This document shows, in pieces, positions 40,576 through 50,213 of a stretch of 64,000 bases of DNA. A program made the translations under genes and the position numbers. The number at the start of each line of letters is the position of its first letter. Position 1 is the stretch's first letter. This DNA is from Candidatus Ferrigenium altingense (lineage in GTDB: Bacteria > Pseudomonadota > Gammaproteobacteria > Burkholderiales > Gallionellaceae), in NCBI GenBank assembly GCA_020621985.1, contig JAHRYS010000004.1, positions 158,646-222,645 on the forward strand. Direction: 5' to 3'. The notes beneath the pieces were generated by a model, which did not search any database, was not told where the DNA came from, and saw nothing but the letters and a program-made list of their open reading frames with translations.

Positions 40576-41465
40576 CAGAACTTTCTCAATACGATGAAAT
40601 CGGCGAGTTCGCGCAACCGCTGCGCGGAGTCGCCGAACCCGGCCAGGGTTTCCAGCGCCTCGCGATGCAGCCGCTGCGCCATGTCGCGCGCGCCCTGGAT
40701 GCCCAACAGGCTGACATAGGTCGGTTTGTCGTTGTCCGCATCTTTGCCCGCCGTCTTGCCCAGCGTCGCGGTGTCCGCCTCGCAGTCGAGCACGTCGTCC
40801 ACCACCTGGAACGCGAGGCCGATCAGCTTGCCGAAATGATCCAGCCTGTCCAGTTGTTCCGCAGAAACCGACCCGCATTGGGCGCCCAGCAACACGGCGG
40901 CACGGATCAGCGCGCCGGTCTTGTGAATATGCATGAATTCCAGTTCGGGGAGTGTGAGCGATTTGCCCACGCTGGCCAGGTCGATCGCCTGCCCGCCCGC
41001 CATGCCGCGCGAGCCGGAAGCCAGCGCGAGCAGCTTGACCATTTCCAGCTGGCGCGCCGCATCGTCGTTCAGGCGGTGCTCGGCGAGCAGCTGGAACGCC
41101 AGCGTTTGCAGGCTGTCGCCCACCAGCAGCGCGGTCGCCTCGTCGTATTGCACATGGCAGGTCGGTTTGCCGCGGCGCAGCACGTCGTCGTCCATGCATG
41201 GCATATCGTCATGCACCAGCGAATAGGCGTGGATCAGTTCGACGGCGGCGGCAGCGACATCCACCCGCACCGCCTCCGCGCCGGTCAATTCGCCCGCAGC
41301 AAACGCCAACAGCGGGCGCACGCGCTTGCCGCCGTCGAGCACCGAGTAGCGCATCGCTTCGTGCAAGCGCTGCGGCGCGATATCGGCGCGAGGCAGCAAC
41401 CCGCCCAGCACCTCCTCGAAGCGTGCCTGATGCGCGGCGACCCAGCTTTGAAAATCAGCGCGCAT
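40575..41465 (-). CDS. ispA: Polyprenyl (farnesyl/geranyl) diphosphate synthase
   Basis: A 296-residue prenyltransferase. The first Asp-rich motif DDMPCMDDD and the second in [11 protein letters not shown] are present, with GGKRVRPLL near the N-terminus. It uses IPP and DMAPP downstream of the Dxs pathway. The start overlaps the xseB stop and its stop overlaps dxs. Confidence 0.95.
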   Translation of the reverse strand: MRADFQSWVAAHQARFEEVLGGLLPRADIAPQRLHEAMRYSVLDGGKRVRPLLAFAAGELTGAEAVRVDVAAAAVELIHAYSLVHDDMPCMDDDVLRRGKPTCHVQYDEATALLVGDSLQTLAFQLLAEHRLNDDAARQLEMVKLLALASGSRGMAGGQAIDLASVGKSLTLPELEFMHIHKTGALIRAAVLLGAQCGSVSAEQLDRLDHFGKLIGLAFQVVDDVLDCEADTATLGKTAGKDADNDKPTYVSLLGIQGARDMAQRLHREALETLAGFGDSAQRLRELADFIVLRKF

Positions 41466-41707
41466 CAGGCTTGCCCTGTTTCGCCGCTGGCGGAAAAATC
41501 CTTCAGCACGCCGTTCTCCAGCACGCTCACCTGCTGCTGCGCATCTTCCAGTTTGGATCGGCAGAGTGACAACAACTCCGCGCCGCGCTTATAGGCTGCC
41601 AGCGAATCTTCCAGCGGCAACTTGCCCGCCTCCATGTCGGCGACGATCTGCTCAAGCTCGGCCATGGCCGACTCGAAATCGAGCGTTTTTTGCGGTTTAG
41701 CTGCCAT
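41465..41707 (-). CDS. xseB: Exodeoxyribonuclease VII small subunit
   Basis: An 80-residue helical protein with the family signature FESAMAELEQIVADMEAGKL then PLEDSLAAYKRGAELL. The start at ATG 41707 (MAAKPQKT) gives the usual length. It is coupled to ispA by overlap, the common xseB-ispA-dxs order. Confidence 0.95.
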   Translation of the reverse strand: MAAKPQKTLDFESAMAELEQIVADMEAGKLPLEDSLAAYKRGAELLSLCRSKLEDAQQQVSVLENGVLKDFSASGETGQA

Positions 41708-41834
41708 AGCAATCTCTGCGTTGCGAAAGACTGGCATTTTACCCAACCCACCCTGACTGAGCCAATTTATATTGCTCCGTGCAAAAAATTCGCGGAAAAT
41801 CCGCGCCCCATTTGATTACCCGTCACAACCATTC

Positions 41835-41953
41835 ACCACGAAGGCACGAAGGAGAACAAATGCTTGCTCCAGGAATTTCTACCACCTTGCGGATGACCAG
41901 CTAATGCCATGCAACTCCATAAAAGCTCTTCGTGATCTTCGTGCCTTCGTGGT
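41835..41953. repeat. Interspersed repeat with 17-bp inverted ends (CACGAAGG family)
   Basis: ACCACGAAGGCACGAAG (41835-41851) and its exact complement (41937-41953) bound an 85-base spacer. It lies between the divergent xseB and DMT-permease genes. The arms resemble those at 2200-2275. Confidence 0.8.
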
Positions 41954-41985
41954 AAAAGATTTTTTGTGCCTATGAGTAGCCCCGC

Positions 41986-42858
41986 ATGAAATCATCCTGG
42001 ATGCTGGTCGCCGGATTGCTGTTCGGCTGCATGGGCGTGTTCGTCAAACTCGGCGCGGCGCATTTTTCTTATATCGAACTGGTGTTCTACCGCTCGTTCT
42101 TCGGCCTGCTGCTGGTCTACGGCATCATGCGCCACCAGCATATCCGCGTCGCCACACAACACTGGCGCAACCACTTATGGCGCGGCCTTTCCGGTTCGGT
42201 GGCCCTCGCGCTGTTCTTTTACTGCATCACCGTGCTGCCGCTCGCCACCGCCATCACGCTCAACTATACCGCGCCGCTGTTCCTCACCCTCCTCACCATG
42301 CTGGTGTTCAAGGATCGTTTCCACCTGCCGCTGACCATCGCGATCGGCCTCGGGTTCTGCGGCGTGGTATTGCTGCTGCAACCGACACTCCAGCAGAACC
42401 AGCTGCTGCCCGGCCTGCTCGGCCTGATCTCCGGCTTCCTCGCCGGGGTCGCGTACCTCAACGTCAGGCAACTCGCGATGATCGGCGAACCGGATACGCG
42501 CACCGTGCTCTATTTCAGCCTGATCGCCTCGCTCGGCAGCGGCGTCTGGATACTGTTCGACACCGTGCATGCAATCACGCCGCAGGGCTTCGCGATCCTG
42601 CTCGGGCTGGGCAGCTCCGCCACCCTCGCGCAACTCGCGATGACGCGCGCCTACCGCACCGGCAGGACGCTGGTGGTCGGCAGCCTGGCCTACAGCACCA
42701 TCGTGTTCGCCAGCCTGTTCGGCATGCTGCTGTGGGATGAGACCCTGAGCCTGTCCAGTTGGCTGGGCATGGCGTTCATCATCGCCAGCGGTGTGCTAAG
42801 CTTGCGCCTGTCACCTCAACACCCGCCAAAAGAAGTGCCCAAAAAAGGAAAGCCATGA
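41986..42858 (+). CDS. EamA-type DMT-superfamily transporter
   Basis: A 290-residue membrane protein with about ten hydrophobic helices in two EamA repeats. The first holds FYRSFFGLLLVYG and ITLNYTAPLFLTLL, the second SLASYSTI-like SLAYSTIVFASLFGMLLWDE. The C-terminus is basic. Substrate cannot be predicted; relatives export metabolites. Its stop overlaps the next start. Confidence 0.9.
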   Translation: MKSSWMLVAGLLFGCMGVFVKLGAAHFSYIELVFYRSFFGLLLVYGIMRHQHIRVATQHWRNHLWRGLSGSVALALFFYCITVLPLATAITLNYTAPLFLTLLTMLVFKDRFHLPLTIAIGLGFCGVVLLLQPTLQQNQLLPGLLGLISGFLAGVAYLNVRQLAMIGEPDTRTVLYFSLIASLGSGVWILFDTVHAITPQGFAILLGLGSSATLAQLAMTRAYRTGRTLVVGSLAYSTIVFASLFGMLLWDETLSLSSWLGMAFIIASGVLSLRLSPQHPPKEVPKKGKP

Positions 42859-43202
42859 TCACCATCGAACAAACCGACAACCTCGTCAACGCCGCCGTCC
42901 TCGGCGAATTCACCCTTGCCGATTTCAAGATGTTTGAAGAGCAATCGCTGTACAAACTGAAATCGCCCGGCACCGTGAACCTGCTGTTCGACCTGCGCGC
43001 GATGATCGACTACACCGTGGACGTCGCGTGGGAAGAGATCAAATTCTTCAGCCGCGAACACAACCACGACTTCAACAAAATCGCCGTGGTCACCAGCGAC
43101 CAGTGGCTCACCTGGCAGGCCTGGCTGTCGCGCATCTTCATCGACGCCGACATTGAGGTGTTCAACGATTACGACGAGGCGCTGGCCTGGGTGCAGGGCT
43201 AA
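42855..43202 (+). CDS. SpoIIAA-like (STAS-fold) protein
   Basis: A 115-residue soluble protein resembling SpoIIAA-like family PF11964. It has alternating strands and helices with LLFDLRAMIDYT and NKIAVVTSDQWLTWQAWL. The ATG at 42855 overlaps the DMT-gene stop (ATGA) and has AAAGGAAAG upstream. A longer in-frame version would lie inside the permease gene. Role unknown, perhaps lipid- or membrane-related. Confidence 0.85.
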   Translation: MITIEQTDNLVNAAVLGEFTLADFKMFEEQSLYKLKSPGTVNLLFDLRAMIDYTVDVAWEEIKFFSREHNHDFNKIAVVTSDQWLTWQAWLSRIFIDADIEVFNDYDEALAWVQG

Positions 43203-43270
43203 GGTGCCTTTCCCGGCGCGCTTTAGGATGTTGACCTTGCCCCTGTAATCCGTATCTCTTAACACGCTCA

Positions 43271-44168
43271 TTATGCGGCATCCTTCAACTGTGCCGCCAA
43301 CCAGTTTTTCTCGAACTGCATCGGACTGATATAGCCCAGTGTCGAGTGCAGCCTTCTGTGGTTGTAGTACGTCAGCCAGTCAATCACCTCGTCCATCGCC
43401 TGGCGCCGTGTTTCAAACCGCATGCCGTACAACCGTCCCACCTTCAATGACCCCCACAAGCTTTCCGTTGGCGCGTTGTCCCAGCAGTTCCCTTTGCGGC
43501 TCATTGAGCTTTGCATGCCGTATTCAACCAGCGTTTGCTGGAATGTGTGGCTGCAATACTGACTACCCCGATCCGAGTGGAAGATCAGCCCGGGCTCCGG
43601 TCGTCTCCTGAACCATGCCATCCTGAGCGCATCCGTCACCAAGCGGGTCTGCATGTGGGCTTGCATGCTCCAGCCGACTACCTGACGGCTGTACAGATCA
43701 AGGACGATAGCCAGATACAACCAGCCTTCATCGGTCTGGATATAGGTGATGTCGCTAGTCCATACACAGTCGGGCGTATCAGGCTGGAAGTTGCGATTGA
43801 GCAAGTTCGGCGCGATCGGCAGGTTATGCTTGCTGTCGGTGGTAACAACAAATTTACGCTTTCCTCGTGCCTTGATGCCGTGTTCCTTCATGAGCCGCCG
43901 AACCCGTTCTTTCCAGACACGCACACCACTGGCACGGAGTTCTTGCCAGATTCGCGGCCAGCCGTATTCGCCTTTGCTGGCGGCATGCGCTGCCTTGATG
44001 TGAACCAGCAGGGCTTCATCATTGATGCGCTTGCCAGGCGTCGCGGGGTGTCCAGAACCTTTGCGACGCTGATACTCAAAGTATCCGCTCGCGCTGACGT
44101 TCAGCACTTCGCATTGCAGGGTGATCGGCCAACGATTTTTATGCCGCTCAATCCAGGCGTACTTCACG
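43271..44168 (-). CDS. IS3-family transposase OrfB
   Basis: About 298 residues of integrase-type transposase with the DDE residues in WTSDITYI, HSDRGSQYC and APTESLWGSLK. An HTH_21-like region precedes it (HIKAAHAASKGEYGWPRI). The frame is open well upstream. In this family the active OrfAB fusion arises by -1 frameshifting at AAAAAAAG (44198-44204 on the minus strand). A GTG at 44168 overlapping the orfA stop could also start OrfB alone. Confidence 0.92.
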
Positions 44169-44463
44169 CTGACTCCCGCGCAAAGTACGCCGTCGCTTTT
44201 TTTAGGATGTCGCGCTCCATCTTGACCCGCGCAAGTTCTGCTCTCAAGCGCGCCAGCTCCATTTGCTCTGCGCTCACCGGCTTGGCACCTGCACCGGCCA
44301 GCTTCCCTTTTGCCGCCTGCCTGACCCAATTCTCCAATGTCTGCTTCGGAATACCCAGCACTTTGGCTGTCATCAAACATGCCTGGCCGCCCTGAACCAA
44401 TCGCACCGCCTCCAGCTTGTACTCCAGTGTGTATGCCGCTCTCTTGCTTTTTTCTGCCGTCAT
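44164..44463 (-). CDS. IS3-family transposase OrfA
   Basis: A 99-residue DNA-binding subunit with a helix-turn-helix (LEYKLEAVRLVQGGQACLM then TAKVLGIPKQTLENWV) and a C-terminal leucine-zipper helix (ELARLRAELARVKMERDILK). It ends at the slippery run and overlaps OrfB. Confidence 0.93.
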   Translation of the reverse strand: MTAEKSKRAAYTLEYKLEAVRLVQGGQACLMTAKVLGIPKQTLENWVRQAAKGKLAGAGAKPVSAEQMELARLRAELARVKMERDILKKATAYFARESA

Positions 44464-44528
44464 TTTTACGTCTCCTTAACTTGAAATCTACCATAAGTTA
44501 AGAAATACGTTTTTCGGGGGCAAGGTCA

Positions 44529-44981
44529 CTGAGCGACAGGGGCTATTTCCCGGATCTCATGGCGGGCATGAAGATCACCGGCGCCCTCGTTGTCAGCAAG
44601 AGCACCGGTCAGCGCTCCGCCATAATCGCAGTTCCCATCAAGAAAAACGGCAAGGTTGTCGGCGCGATCGGCGCATCGCTTTTTCTTGACAGGCTCTCCG
44701 ATCAGGTCGGTTCCGCCCTCGACCTTCGGCCAGATGCCGCCTTTTTCGCCATGGCCCCGAACGGCCTGACCACCCTGCACAGCAAGACGGATCGCCACTT
44801 CCTTGATCCCCGGGAATTGGGAAGCGAGACGCTCAAAAATGCCGCGAACGAGATGTTGTCCAGGGCTTCGGGGGACGTAACCTACGAGTTTGACAATACC
44901 ACGAAGCATGCGATATACCGGACCTCCCCTGTTACGCAGTGGAAATTTGTGATGGCATTCAGCGCCGCTCCGCATAAATAG
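44529..44981 (+). pseudogene. Cache-domain sensor protein, 5'-truncated by the IS
   Basis: The frame is open directly from the IS end and reads LSDRGYFPDLMAGMKITGAL, the classic membrane-distal dCache motif (SDRxYF), continuing to a stop at 44981. The N-terminal half, with signal/membrane helix, is missing and is not found left of the IS. An internal ATG at 44559 could start a remnant of 140 residues, but the ligand-binding motif would be lost. The intact protein would have been a periplasmic small-molecule sensor. Confidence 0.8.
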
Positions 44982-45098
44982 CCGGCGTTTTCACATCATG
45001 CGCAGCAAAGGTGGAACGCCGGCTGCAGGCGGCCATCTTATTAACACACGCAGCACGGAGCACAGCCAGTACGTCTATAACCTTTCAAGGAGATCGTC

Positions 45099-45650
45099 AT
45101 GAGCAAATACCAAATCGCCGTTGTCGTCGGAAGCCTTCGCCAGGATTCGTTCAACCGCAAGCTGGCGAGCGCCGTTGCAAGATTGGCGCCGCCGGAGTTC
45201 TCGTTCAAGCAGGTGCAAATCGGCGACTTGCCGCTTTACAACCAGGACGATGACGCGAACCAGGCCGAATCCGTCAAGCGGCTGAAGGGTGAGATCGTGG
45301 CTGCACAGGGCCTGCTGTTCGTCACCCCAGAATACAACCGTTCGATCCCCGGCGTGCTCAAGAACGCGATCGACCACGCCTCGCGTCCCTATGGCCAGAG
45401 CGCATGGGCGGGCAAGCCCGCCGGTGTGTTGGGCGCTTCGCCCGGTGCGACCGGCACGGCCATGGCGCAGCAGCATTTGCGCAACATTCTCGCGACTCTG
45501 GACATCCCGACGCTTGGCCAACCCGAAGCATTCATCCAGGTAAAAGAGGGGTTGTTTGACGAGGCCGGCAACATCGGAGCAGGCAGCAAGAAATTCCTGC
45601 AAAACTGGATGGACCAATATGTCGCATGGGTGAAAAAGCACACTGCCTGA
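45099..45650 (+). CDS. NADPH-dependent FMN reductase (chromate/quinone reductase type)
   Basis: A 183-residue flavodoxin-like enzyme. GSLRQDSFNRKLA binds FMN phosphate and PEYNRSIPGVLKNAIDHASRP is the family signature. Relatives such as ChrR and YieF reduce quinones, chromate or azo dyes. AAGGAG precedes the ATG. It ends at a bidirectional terminator facing rpmG. Confidence 0.93.
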   Translation: MSKYQIAVVVGSLRQDSFNRKLASAVARLAPPEFSFKQVQIGDLPLYNQDDDANQAESVKRLKGEIVAAQGLLFVTPEYNRSIPGVLKNAIDHASRPYGQSAWAGKPAGVLGASPGATGTAMAQQHLRNILATLDIPTLGQPEAFIQVKEGLFDEAGNIGAGSKKFLQNWMDQYVAWVKKHTA

Positions 45651-45676
45651 TCCAATTCACGCAGGGCCGAAAACAA

Positions 45677-45702
45677 AAAACCCGCCTGGGCGGGTTTTCC
45701 TT
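45677..45702. terminator. Bidirectional terminator
   Basis: AAAACCCGCC / GGCGGGTTTT with a 2-base loop, A-rich before and T-rich after. It lies between the convergent reductase gene and rpmG. Confidence 0.9.
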
Positions 45703-45724
45703 TGTACTGCGAAGCCGGGCCGAA

Positions 45725-45880
45725 TTACTTCAGCTTGGTTTCCTTGTACATGACGTGCTTGCGTACCTTGGGGTCGAACTTCTTCATTTCGATCTTTCCC
45801 GGTGTGGTGCGCTTGTTCTTGGTCGTAGTGTAAAAATGACCGGTACCGGCACTGGATTCAAGTTTGATCTTTTCGCGCAT
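45725..45880 (-). CDS. rpmG: 50S ribosomal protein L33
   Basis: A 51-residue basic protein ([20 protein letters not shown] ... [10 protein letters not shown]), the standard L33 length. It lacks the zinc-binding CXXC pairs, so it is the zinc-independent form. It follows rpmB by 12 bases. Confidence 0.97.
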   Translation of the reverse strand: MREKIKLESSAGTGHFYTTTKNKRTTPGKIEMKKFDPKVRKHVMYKETKLK

Positions 45881-45892
45881 TTTCCAGCCTCC

Positions 45893-46129
45893 TTAAACGT
45901 TCACGCCACGGGCGCGAATCTCGAACAACACTGCGTCGATACCATTCTTGTCGATGGTGCGCAGCGCTGCATTGGTCAAGCGCAAGCTGACCCAGCGATT
46001 TTCACTTTCAACCCAGAAGCGGCGACGTTGCAGATTAGGCAAGAAACGACGCTTGGTTTTGTTATTTGCATGGGAAACATTGTTCCCAGTCATCGGGCCT
46101 TTTCCCGTCACTTGACAGACACGTGCCAT
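45893..46129 (-). CDS. rpmB: 50S ribosomal protein L28
   Basis: A 78-residue protein beginning [20 protein letters not shown], the L28 signature. The ATG at 46129 gives the family length. A longer frame upstream is not supported. rpmB-rpmG is the usual pair. Confidence 0.97.
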   Translation of the reverse strand: MARVCQVTGKGPMTGNNVSHANNKTKRRFLPNLQRRRFWVESENRWVSLRLTNAALRTIDKNGIDAVLFEIRARGVNV

Positions 46130-46223
46130 AGCTCTACTCCAACCGATTTTCAAAAGAGCGCGGATTCTACCGAATGAATCCGGAATGTTCAACCTGAATT
46201 TTGCAATCCTGCTATTTCTCGGC

Positions 46224-46241
46224 TTGTAACAATCCTGTCAT
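46224..46241 (+). promoter_or_regulatory. Pho box upstream of pstS
   Basis: TTGTAAC-AATC-CTGTCAT is two 7-base PhoB half-sites with a 4-base spacer, close to the consensus CTGTCAT repeats. A -10-like TAACAT follows 10 bases later (46252-46257), the classic Pho promoter spacing. Confidence 0.8.
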
Positions 46242-46335
46242 ACAAACGCCCTAACATGCGCTCCGCATCAAAGCGTTGCCGGCTTACCCCGGTTGGCGGC
46301 AACACCGGCTGCAACAAACACATCATGGAGGCACT

Positions 46336-47385
46336 ATGAACAACAAGCTCAGGCAATTCGTCATCGGCATCGCGGCTACCGCTGCACTGGCTTGCGCCGG
46401 CGCGAGCCAGGCAGCCGGCATCACCGGCGCGGGCGCGACCTTCCCTTATCCGATCTACGCCAAGTGGGCCGAAGCGTACAAGGCGCAAACCGGCGTGGGG
46501 ATGAATTATCAGTCCATCGGCTCCGGCGGCGGCATCAAGCAGATCACCGCCAAGACCGTGGATTTCGGCGCGTCCGACATGCCGCTCAAACCGGAAGAAC
46601 TCGACAAGAACGGCCTGGTGCAGTTCCCGACGGTGATCGGCGGCGTGGTTCCTGTGGTCAATATCAAGGACATCGGCGCAGGCCAATTGAAACTGGATGG
46701 CGCGACGCTGGCGAACATCTACCTGGGCAAGATCACCAAGTGGAATGACCCCGCGCTGGTGGCGCTGAACAAAGACCTCAAGCTGCCCGCCGACAATATC
46801 ACGGTGGTGCATCGCTCGGACGGTTCCGGCACCACCTTCATCTTCACCAACTACCTGTCCAAAGTCAGCGCCGAATGGAAATCTGCCGTGGGTGAAAGCA
46901 CCGCAGTTTCCTGGAAAGCCGGGATCGGCGGAAAAGGCAACGAAGGCGTGGCTGCCAACGTGCAACGCATGAAAAATACCATCGGCTATGTGGAATATGC
47001 CTACGCGCTGCAAAACAAGATGAACACCGTGCAGATGAAGAATCGCGACGGCCAGTTCGTCAAGCCGGAGGACAACAGCTTCAAGGCTGCCGCCGCCGGC
47101 GCGCAATGGGACAAGGCGCCGGGTTTCTATAAAATCCTGACCGACGAGGCGGGCAAGGGAAGCTGGCCGATCAGCGGCGCGACTTTCGTCCTGATGCACA
47201 AGGTGCAGGAAAAGCCGGAAACTGGCAAGGAAGTGCTGAAATTCTTTGACTGGACTTATGACAAGGGCGGCAAACTGGCTTCCGACCTGGATTATGTGCC
47301 GCTGCCGGAAAATGTCGTCAAACTGATTCGTGCCGCATGGAAAACACAAATCAAGGACGCAACCGGCAAGGCCTTGGTGCAATAA
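46336..47385 (+). CDS. pstS: Phosphate ABC transporter substrate-binding protein
   Basis: A 349-residue periplasmic protein with a signal peptide (residues 1-25, ending SQA). Phosphate-binding motifs seen are GAGATFPYPIYAKW, SIGSGGGIKQI, DFGASDMPL and HRSDGSGTTFIF. GGAGG lies 4 bases before the ATG at 46336. It heads pstSCAB under a Pho box and is followed by a hairpin that may cut expression of the later genes. Confidence 0.97.
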   Translation: MNNKLRQFVIGIAATAALACAGASQAAGITGAGATFPYPIYAKWAEAYKAQTGVGMNYQSIGSGGGIKQITAKTVDFGASDMPLKPEELDKNGLVQFPTVIGGVVPVVNIKDIGAGQLKLDGATLANIYLGKITKWNDPALVALNKDLKLPADNITVVHRSDGSGTTFIFTNYLSKVSAEWKSAVGESTAVSWKAGIGGKGNEGVAANVQRMKNTIGYVEYAYALQNKMNTVQMKNRDGQFVKPEDNSFKAAAAGAQWDKAPGFYKILTDEAGKGSWPISGATFVLMHKVQEKPETGKEVLKFFDWTYDKGGKLASDLDYVPLPENVVKLIRAAWKTQIKDATGKALVQ

Positions 47386-47408
47386 AACAGTATTCTCAAG
47401 CTATAATT

Positions 47409-47436
47409 GCGGGGGCTCTCGCCTCCGCTATTTTTT
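47409..47436 (+). terminator. Attenuator-like terminator between pstS and pstC
   Basis: GCGGGGGC / GCCTCCGC forms an 8-bp stem (one G-T pair, loop TCTC) followed by TATTTTTTATT. It should stop part of the transcription after pstS, giving more binding protein than permease. Confidence 0.8.
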
Positions 47437-47453
47437 ATTGACGAACTCAAATT

Positions 47454-48416
47454 ATGCCGATGTTTTTACGCGAAGCCAGCCTTAAACGGCACACCGTTCT
47501 GGACCTGCTGTTCCGTAACCTGACGCGCGTCTCGGCATTTGGCGTGCTGGTTTTGCTCGCCGCCATCATCGGCTCGCTGGTGGTGGGCAGCATGCCCACC
47601 ATCCGTGCGTTTGGCTTCGGCTTCCTGACCAGTTCCGATTGGGACCCGGTCAACGATCAATTCGGCGCACTGATCCCGATCGTCGGCACGCTGGTCACCT
47701 CAGCCATCGCGCTGCTGATCGCCATTCCGGTCAGCTTCGGCATCGCCATTTTCCTGACCGAACTGTCGCCGCGCGTCCTGCGCCGCCCGCTCGGTGTCGC
47801 CATCGAATTGCTGGCGGGCATTCCCAGCATCATCTACGGCATGTGGGGGCTGTTCGTGTTCGCGCCGCTGTTTGCCGAACATGTCGAGCCCTGGCTTAAC
47901 GACCATATCGGCACGATGCCGTACATCGGCCCGTTCTTCTCTGGCCCGCCGATGGGCATCGGCATGCTGGCCGCCGGAATCATTCTCGCCATCATGGTGA
48001 TCCCGTTTATCGCGTCAGTGATGCGTGACGTGTTCGAAGTGGTGCCCACCCTGCTGAAGGAATCGGCCTACGGCTTGGGCGCGACCACCTGGGAAGTCAT
48101 GTGGAAAGTCGTGCTGCCCTACACCAAGATCGGCGTGGTCGGCGGCATCATGCTGGGGCTGGGGCGCGCGCTGGGCGAAACCATGGCCGTCACCTTCGTC
48201 ATCGGCAATGCGCACGAGCTGAGCAAATCCTTACTGATGCCGGGCAACAGCATTGCCTCGGCGCTCGCCAACGAATTCACCGAGGCCTACGGGGAGCTCT
48301 ACACCTCCGCGCTGATCGAACTCGGCCTGATCCTGTTTTTCATCACCTTCGTGGTCTTGTCGCTCGCGCGCTACATGCTCTACAAGCTCGGGCAGCGCGA
48401 GGGGCAGGCTTCGTAA
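47454..48416 (+). CDS. pstC: Phosphate ABC transporter permease PstC
   Basis: A 320-residue inner-membrane permease with six or so helices. The EAA-type loop is near [20 protein letters not shown]. The start is ATG 47454, with a second ATG two codons later; no strong ribosome-binding site is seen. It pairs with PstA. Confidence 0.96.
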   Translation: MPMFLREASLKRHTVLDLLFRNLTRVSAFGVLVLLAAIIGSLVVGSMPTIRAFGFGFLTSSDWDPVNDQFGALIPIVGTLVTSAIALLIAIPVSFGIAIFLTELSPRVLRRPLGVAIELLAGIPSIIYGMWGLFVFAPLFAEHVEPWLNDHIGTMPYIGPFFSGPPMGIGMLAAGIILAIMVIPFIASVMRDVFEVVPTLLKESAYGLGATTWEVMWKVVLPYTKIGVVGGIMLGLGRALGETMAVTFVIGNAHELSKSLLMPGNSIASALANEFTEAYGELYTSALIELGLILFFITFVVLSLARYMLYKLGQREGQAS

Positions 48417-48418
48417 TC

Positions 48419-49264
48419 ATGCTGAGCCTCTATACGCGCCGCCGCATCATCAACGCCGTTGGCCTCGCCATCTCGATGCTGGCCATGGCATTTGGCCTGT
48501 TCTGGCTGTGCTGGATTCTATGGACGCTGCTGGAGCATGGACTGCCTGCACTCACCCCCTTGGTATTCACGCAGATGACTCCGCCGCCGGGCAGCAGCGG
48601 CGGACTGCTTAATGCCATTGCCGGCAGTCTGGCAATGACGCTGGTCGGCACGCTGATCGGCACGCCCATCGGCATCCTGGCCGGCACCTATCTGGCCGAA
48701 TTCGGCCAGCGCGGCTGGCTCGCCCCGATCACGCGTTTCATCAACGACGTGCTGCTCTCCGCGCCATCCATTGTGATCGGCTTGTTCGTGTACGAAGTTT
48801 ATGTCGTTCACGTCAAACATTTTTCCGGCTGGGCGGGCGCGCTGGCGTTATCGATCATCGTCATTCCCATCGTCATCCGCACCACCGAAAACATGTTGCG
48901 CCTGGTGCCGACCACGCTGCGCGAAGCGGCTGCGGCGCTCGGTGCGCCGCAATGGAAAATCATCAACTTCATCACGCTGCGCGCCGCGCGCGCCGGGATC
49001 ATCACCGGGGTGATGCTGGCGATCGCGCGCATCAGCGGCGAAACTGCGCCGCTGCTGTTCACCGCGCTGAACAACCAGTTCTGGAGCAGCAACATGAACC
49101 AGCCGATGGCGAACTTGCCGGTGGTGATTTTCCAGTTCGCCATGAGCCCTTATGAAGACTGGCAAAAATTGGCATGGGCCGGCGCGCTGCTGATTACCCT
49201 GAGCGTGCTGACACTCAACATCCTGGCGCGCGTGCTGTTCCGGCAAAAAGCCGCCTCTCATTAA
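48419..49264 (+). CDS. pstA: Phosphate ABC transporter permease PstA
   Basis: A 281-residue inner-membrane permease starting two bases past the pstC stop ([14 protein letters not shown]). The EAA loop is [21 protein letters not shown] longer frame upstream lies inside pstC and is a shadow. Confidence 0.96.
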   Translation: MLSLYTRRRIINAVGLAISMLAMAFGLFWLCWILWTLLEHGLPALTPLVFTQMTPPPGSSGGLLNAIAGSLAMTLVGTLIGTPIGILAGTYLAEFGQRGWLAPITRFINDVLLSAPSIVIGLFVYEVYVVHVKHFSGWAGALALSIIVIPIVIRTTENMLRLVPTTLREAAAALGAPQWKIINFITLRAARAGIITGVMLAIARISGETAPLLFTALNNQFWSSNMNQPMANLPVVIFQFAMSPYEDWQKLAWAGALLITLSVLTLNILARVLFRQKAASH

Positions 49265-49276
49265 CAAGGTTCGCAA

Positions 49277-50065
49277 ATGACTGCCGAAAACATCGCCAAT
49301 CCAAAAACAACCGCCCCAAAGATCATCGTCAGGGACCTTAATTTTTATTACGGGGATTTCCGCGCGCTCAAGGACATCAACCTGAGCATCACCGAGAAAA
49401 TGGTGACCGCCTTCATCGGCCCGTCCGGTTGCGGCAAATCCACTTTGCTGCGCACCTTCAACCGCATGTATCAGCTCTACCCCAAGCAGAAAGCCACCGG
49501 GGAAATCCTGCTGGACGGCGCGAACATTCTCGACAAGAAGCAGGACCTGAACATGCTGCGCGCCAAGATCGGCATGGTGTTCCAGAAACCCACCCCGTTC
49601 CCGATGTCGATTTACGACAACATCGCGTTCGGCGTAAAGCTGTGCGAAAGCCTCAACAAAAACGACATGGACGAGCGCGTCGAATGGGCATTGCGCAAAG
49701 CCGCGCTGTGGACCGAAGCCAAGGACAAGCTCAAACAAAGCGGCACCAGCCTGTCCGGCGGGCAGCAACAGCGCCTGTGCATCGCGCGCGCCATCGCCGT
49801 CAAGCCGCAGGTATTGTTACTCGATGAACCGACTTCAGCGCTCGACCCGATCTCGACCGCGCACATCGAAAAATTGATCGACGAGCTGAAAGAAGACTTC
49901 ACCATCGTCATCGTCACGCACAACATGCAGCAAGCCGCGCGCGTCTCCGATTACACCGCCTACATGTATCTGGGGGATTTGATCGAGTTCGGCGACACCA
50001 GCACGGTGTTCACCAATCCGAAACGCAAGGAAACCGAAGACTACATTACGGGCAGGTTTGGTTAA
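49277..50065 (+). CDS. pstB: Phosphate ABC transporter ATP-binding protein
   Basis: A 262-residue ATPase. Walker A is GPSGCGKST, the signature is LSGGQQQRL, and Walker B is [17 protein letters not shown] lies ahead of the ATG. No phoU or phoB follows; the operon ends at a terminator. Confidence 0.97.
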   Translation: MTAENIANPKTTAPKIIVRDLNFYYGDFRALKDINLSITEKMVTAFIGPSGCGKSTLLRTFNRMYQLYPKQKATGEILLDGANILDKKQDLNMLRAKIGMVFQKPTPFPMSIYDNIAFGVKLCESLNKNDMDERVEWALRKAALWTEAKDKLKQSGTSLSGGQQQRLCIARAIAVKPQVLLLDEPTSALDPISTAHIEKLIDELKEDFTIVIVTHNMQQAARVSDYTAYMYLGDLIEFGDTSTVFTNPKRKETEDYITGRFG

Positions 50066-50167
50066 CCTGTACGTAATGTAGCGGTGAGGACTAATACGCG
50101 TAGCGCGCGTTATGTCGGAACCAATACATCACCGGCCGCTTCGGTTAACTCCACAAATCGTCAAAGT

Positions 50168-50197
50168 AAAAAAGCCCGGACCAAGCCGGGCTTTTTT
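50168..50197. terminator. Bidirectional terminator after pstB
   Basis: AAAAAAGCCCGG / CCGGGCTTTTTT with a 6-base loop. It lies between the convergent pstB and glycine-zipper genes. Confidence 0.9.
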
Positions 50198-50213
50198 GTG
50201 AGATAAAAACAAA

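Larger units (their letters stand above)
43232..44528 (-). mobile_element. IS3-family insertion sequence (copy 1)
   Basis: About 1297 bases bounded by imperfect terminal inverted repeats that begin TGACCTTGCCCC on both sides and agree again at CGTAT and TCTTAAC. It contains orfA and orfB in overlapping frames with an A7 slippery run. No target-site duplication is visible (flanks TGT and CTG). The gene on its right is truncated. Its orfA-side end is identical to the sequence at the right edge of the window. Confidence 0.93.

Noticed and set aside
38653..40719. Long plus-strand frame opposite dxs
   Set aside because: Antisense to a complete, motif-bearing dxs. No ribosome-binding site or domain is visible.
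43232..44528. Frameshift mutation in the transposase
   Set aside because: The two frames overlap at an A7 run, which is the programmed -1 frameshift normal for IS3-family elements.
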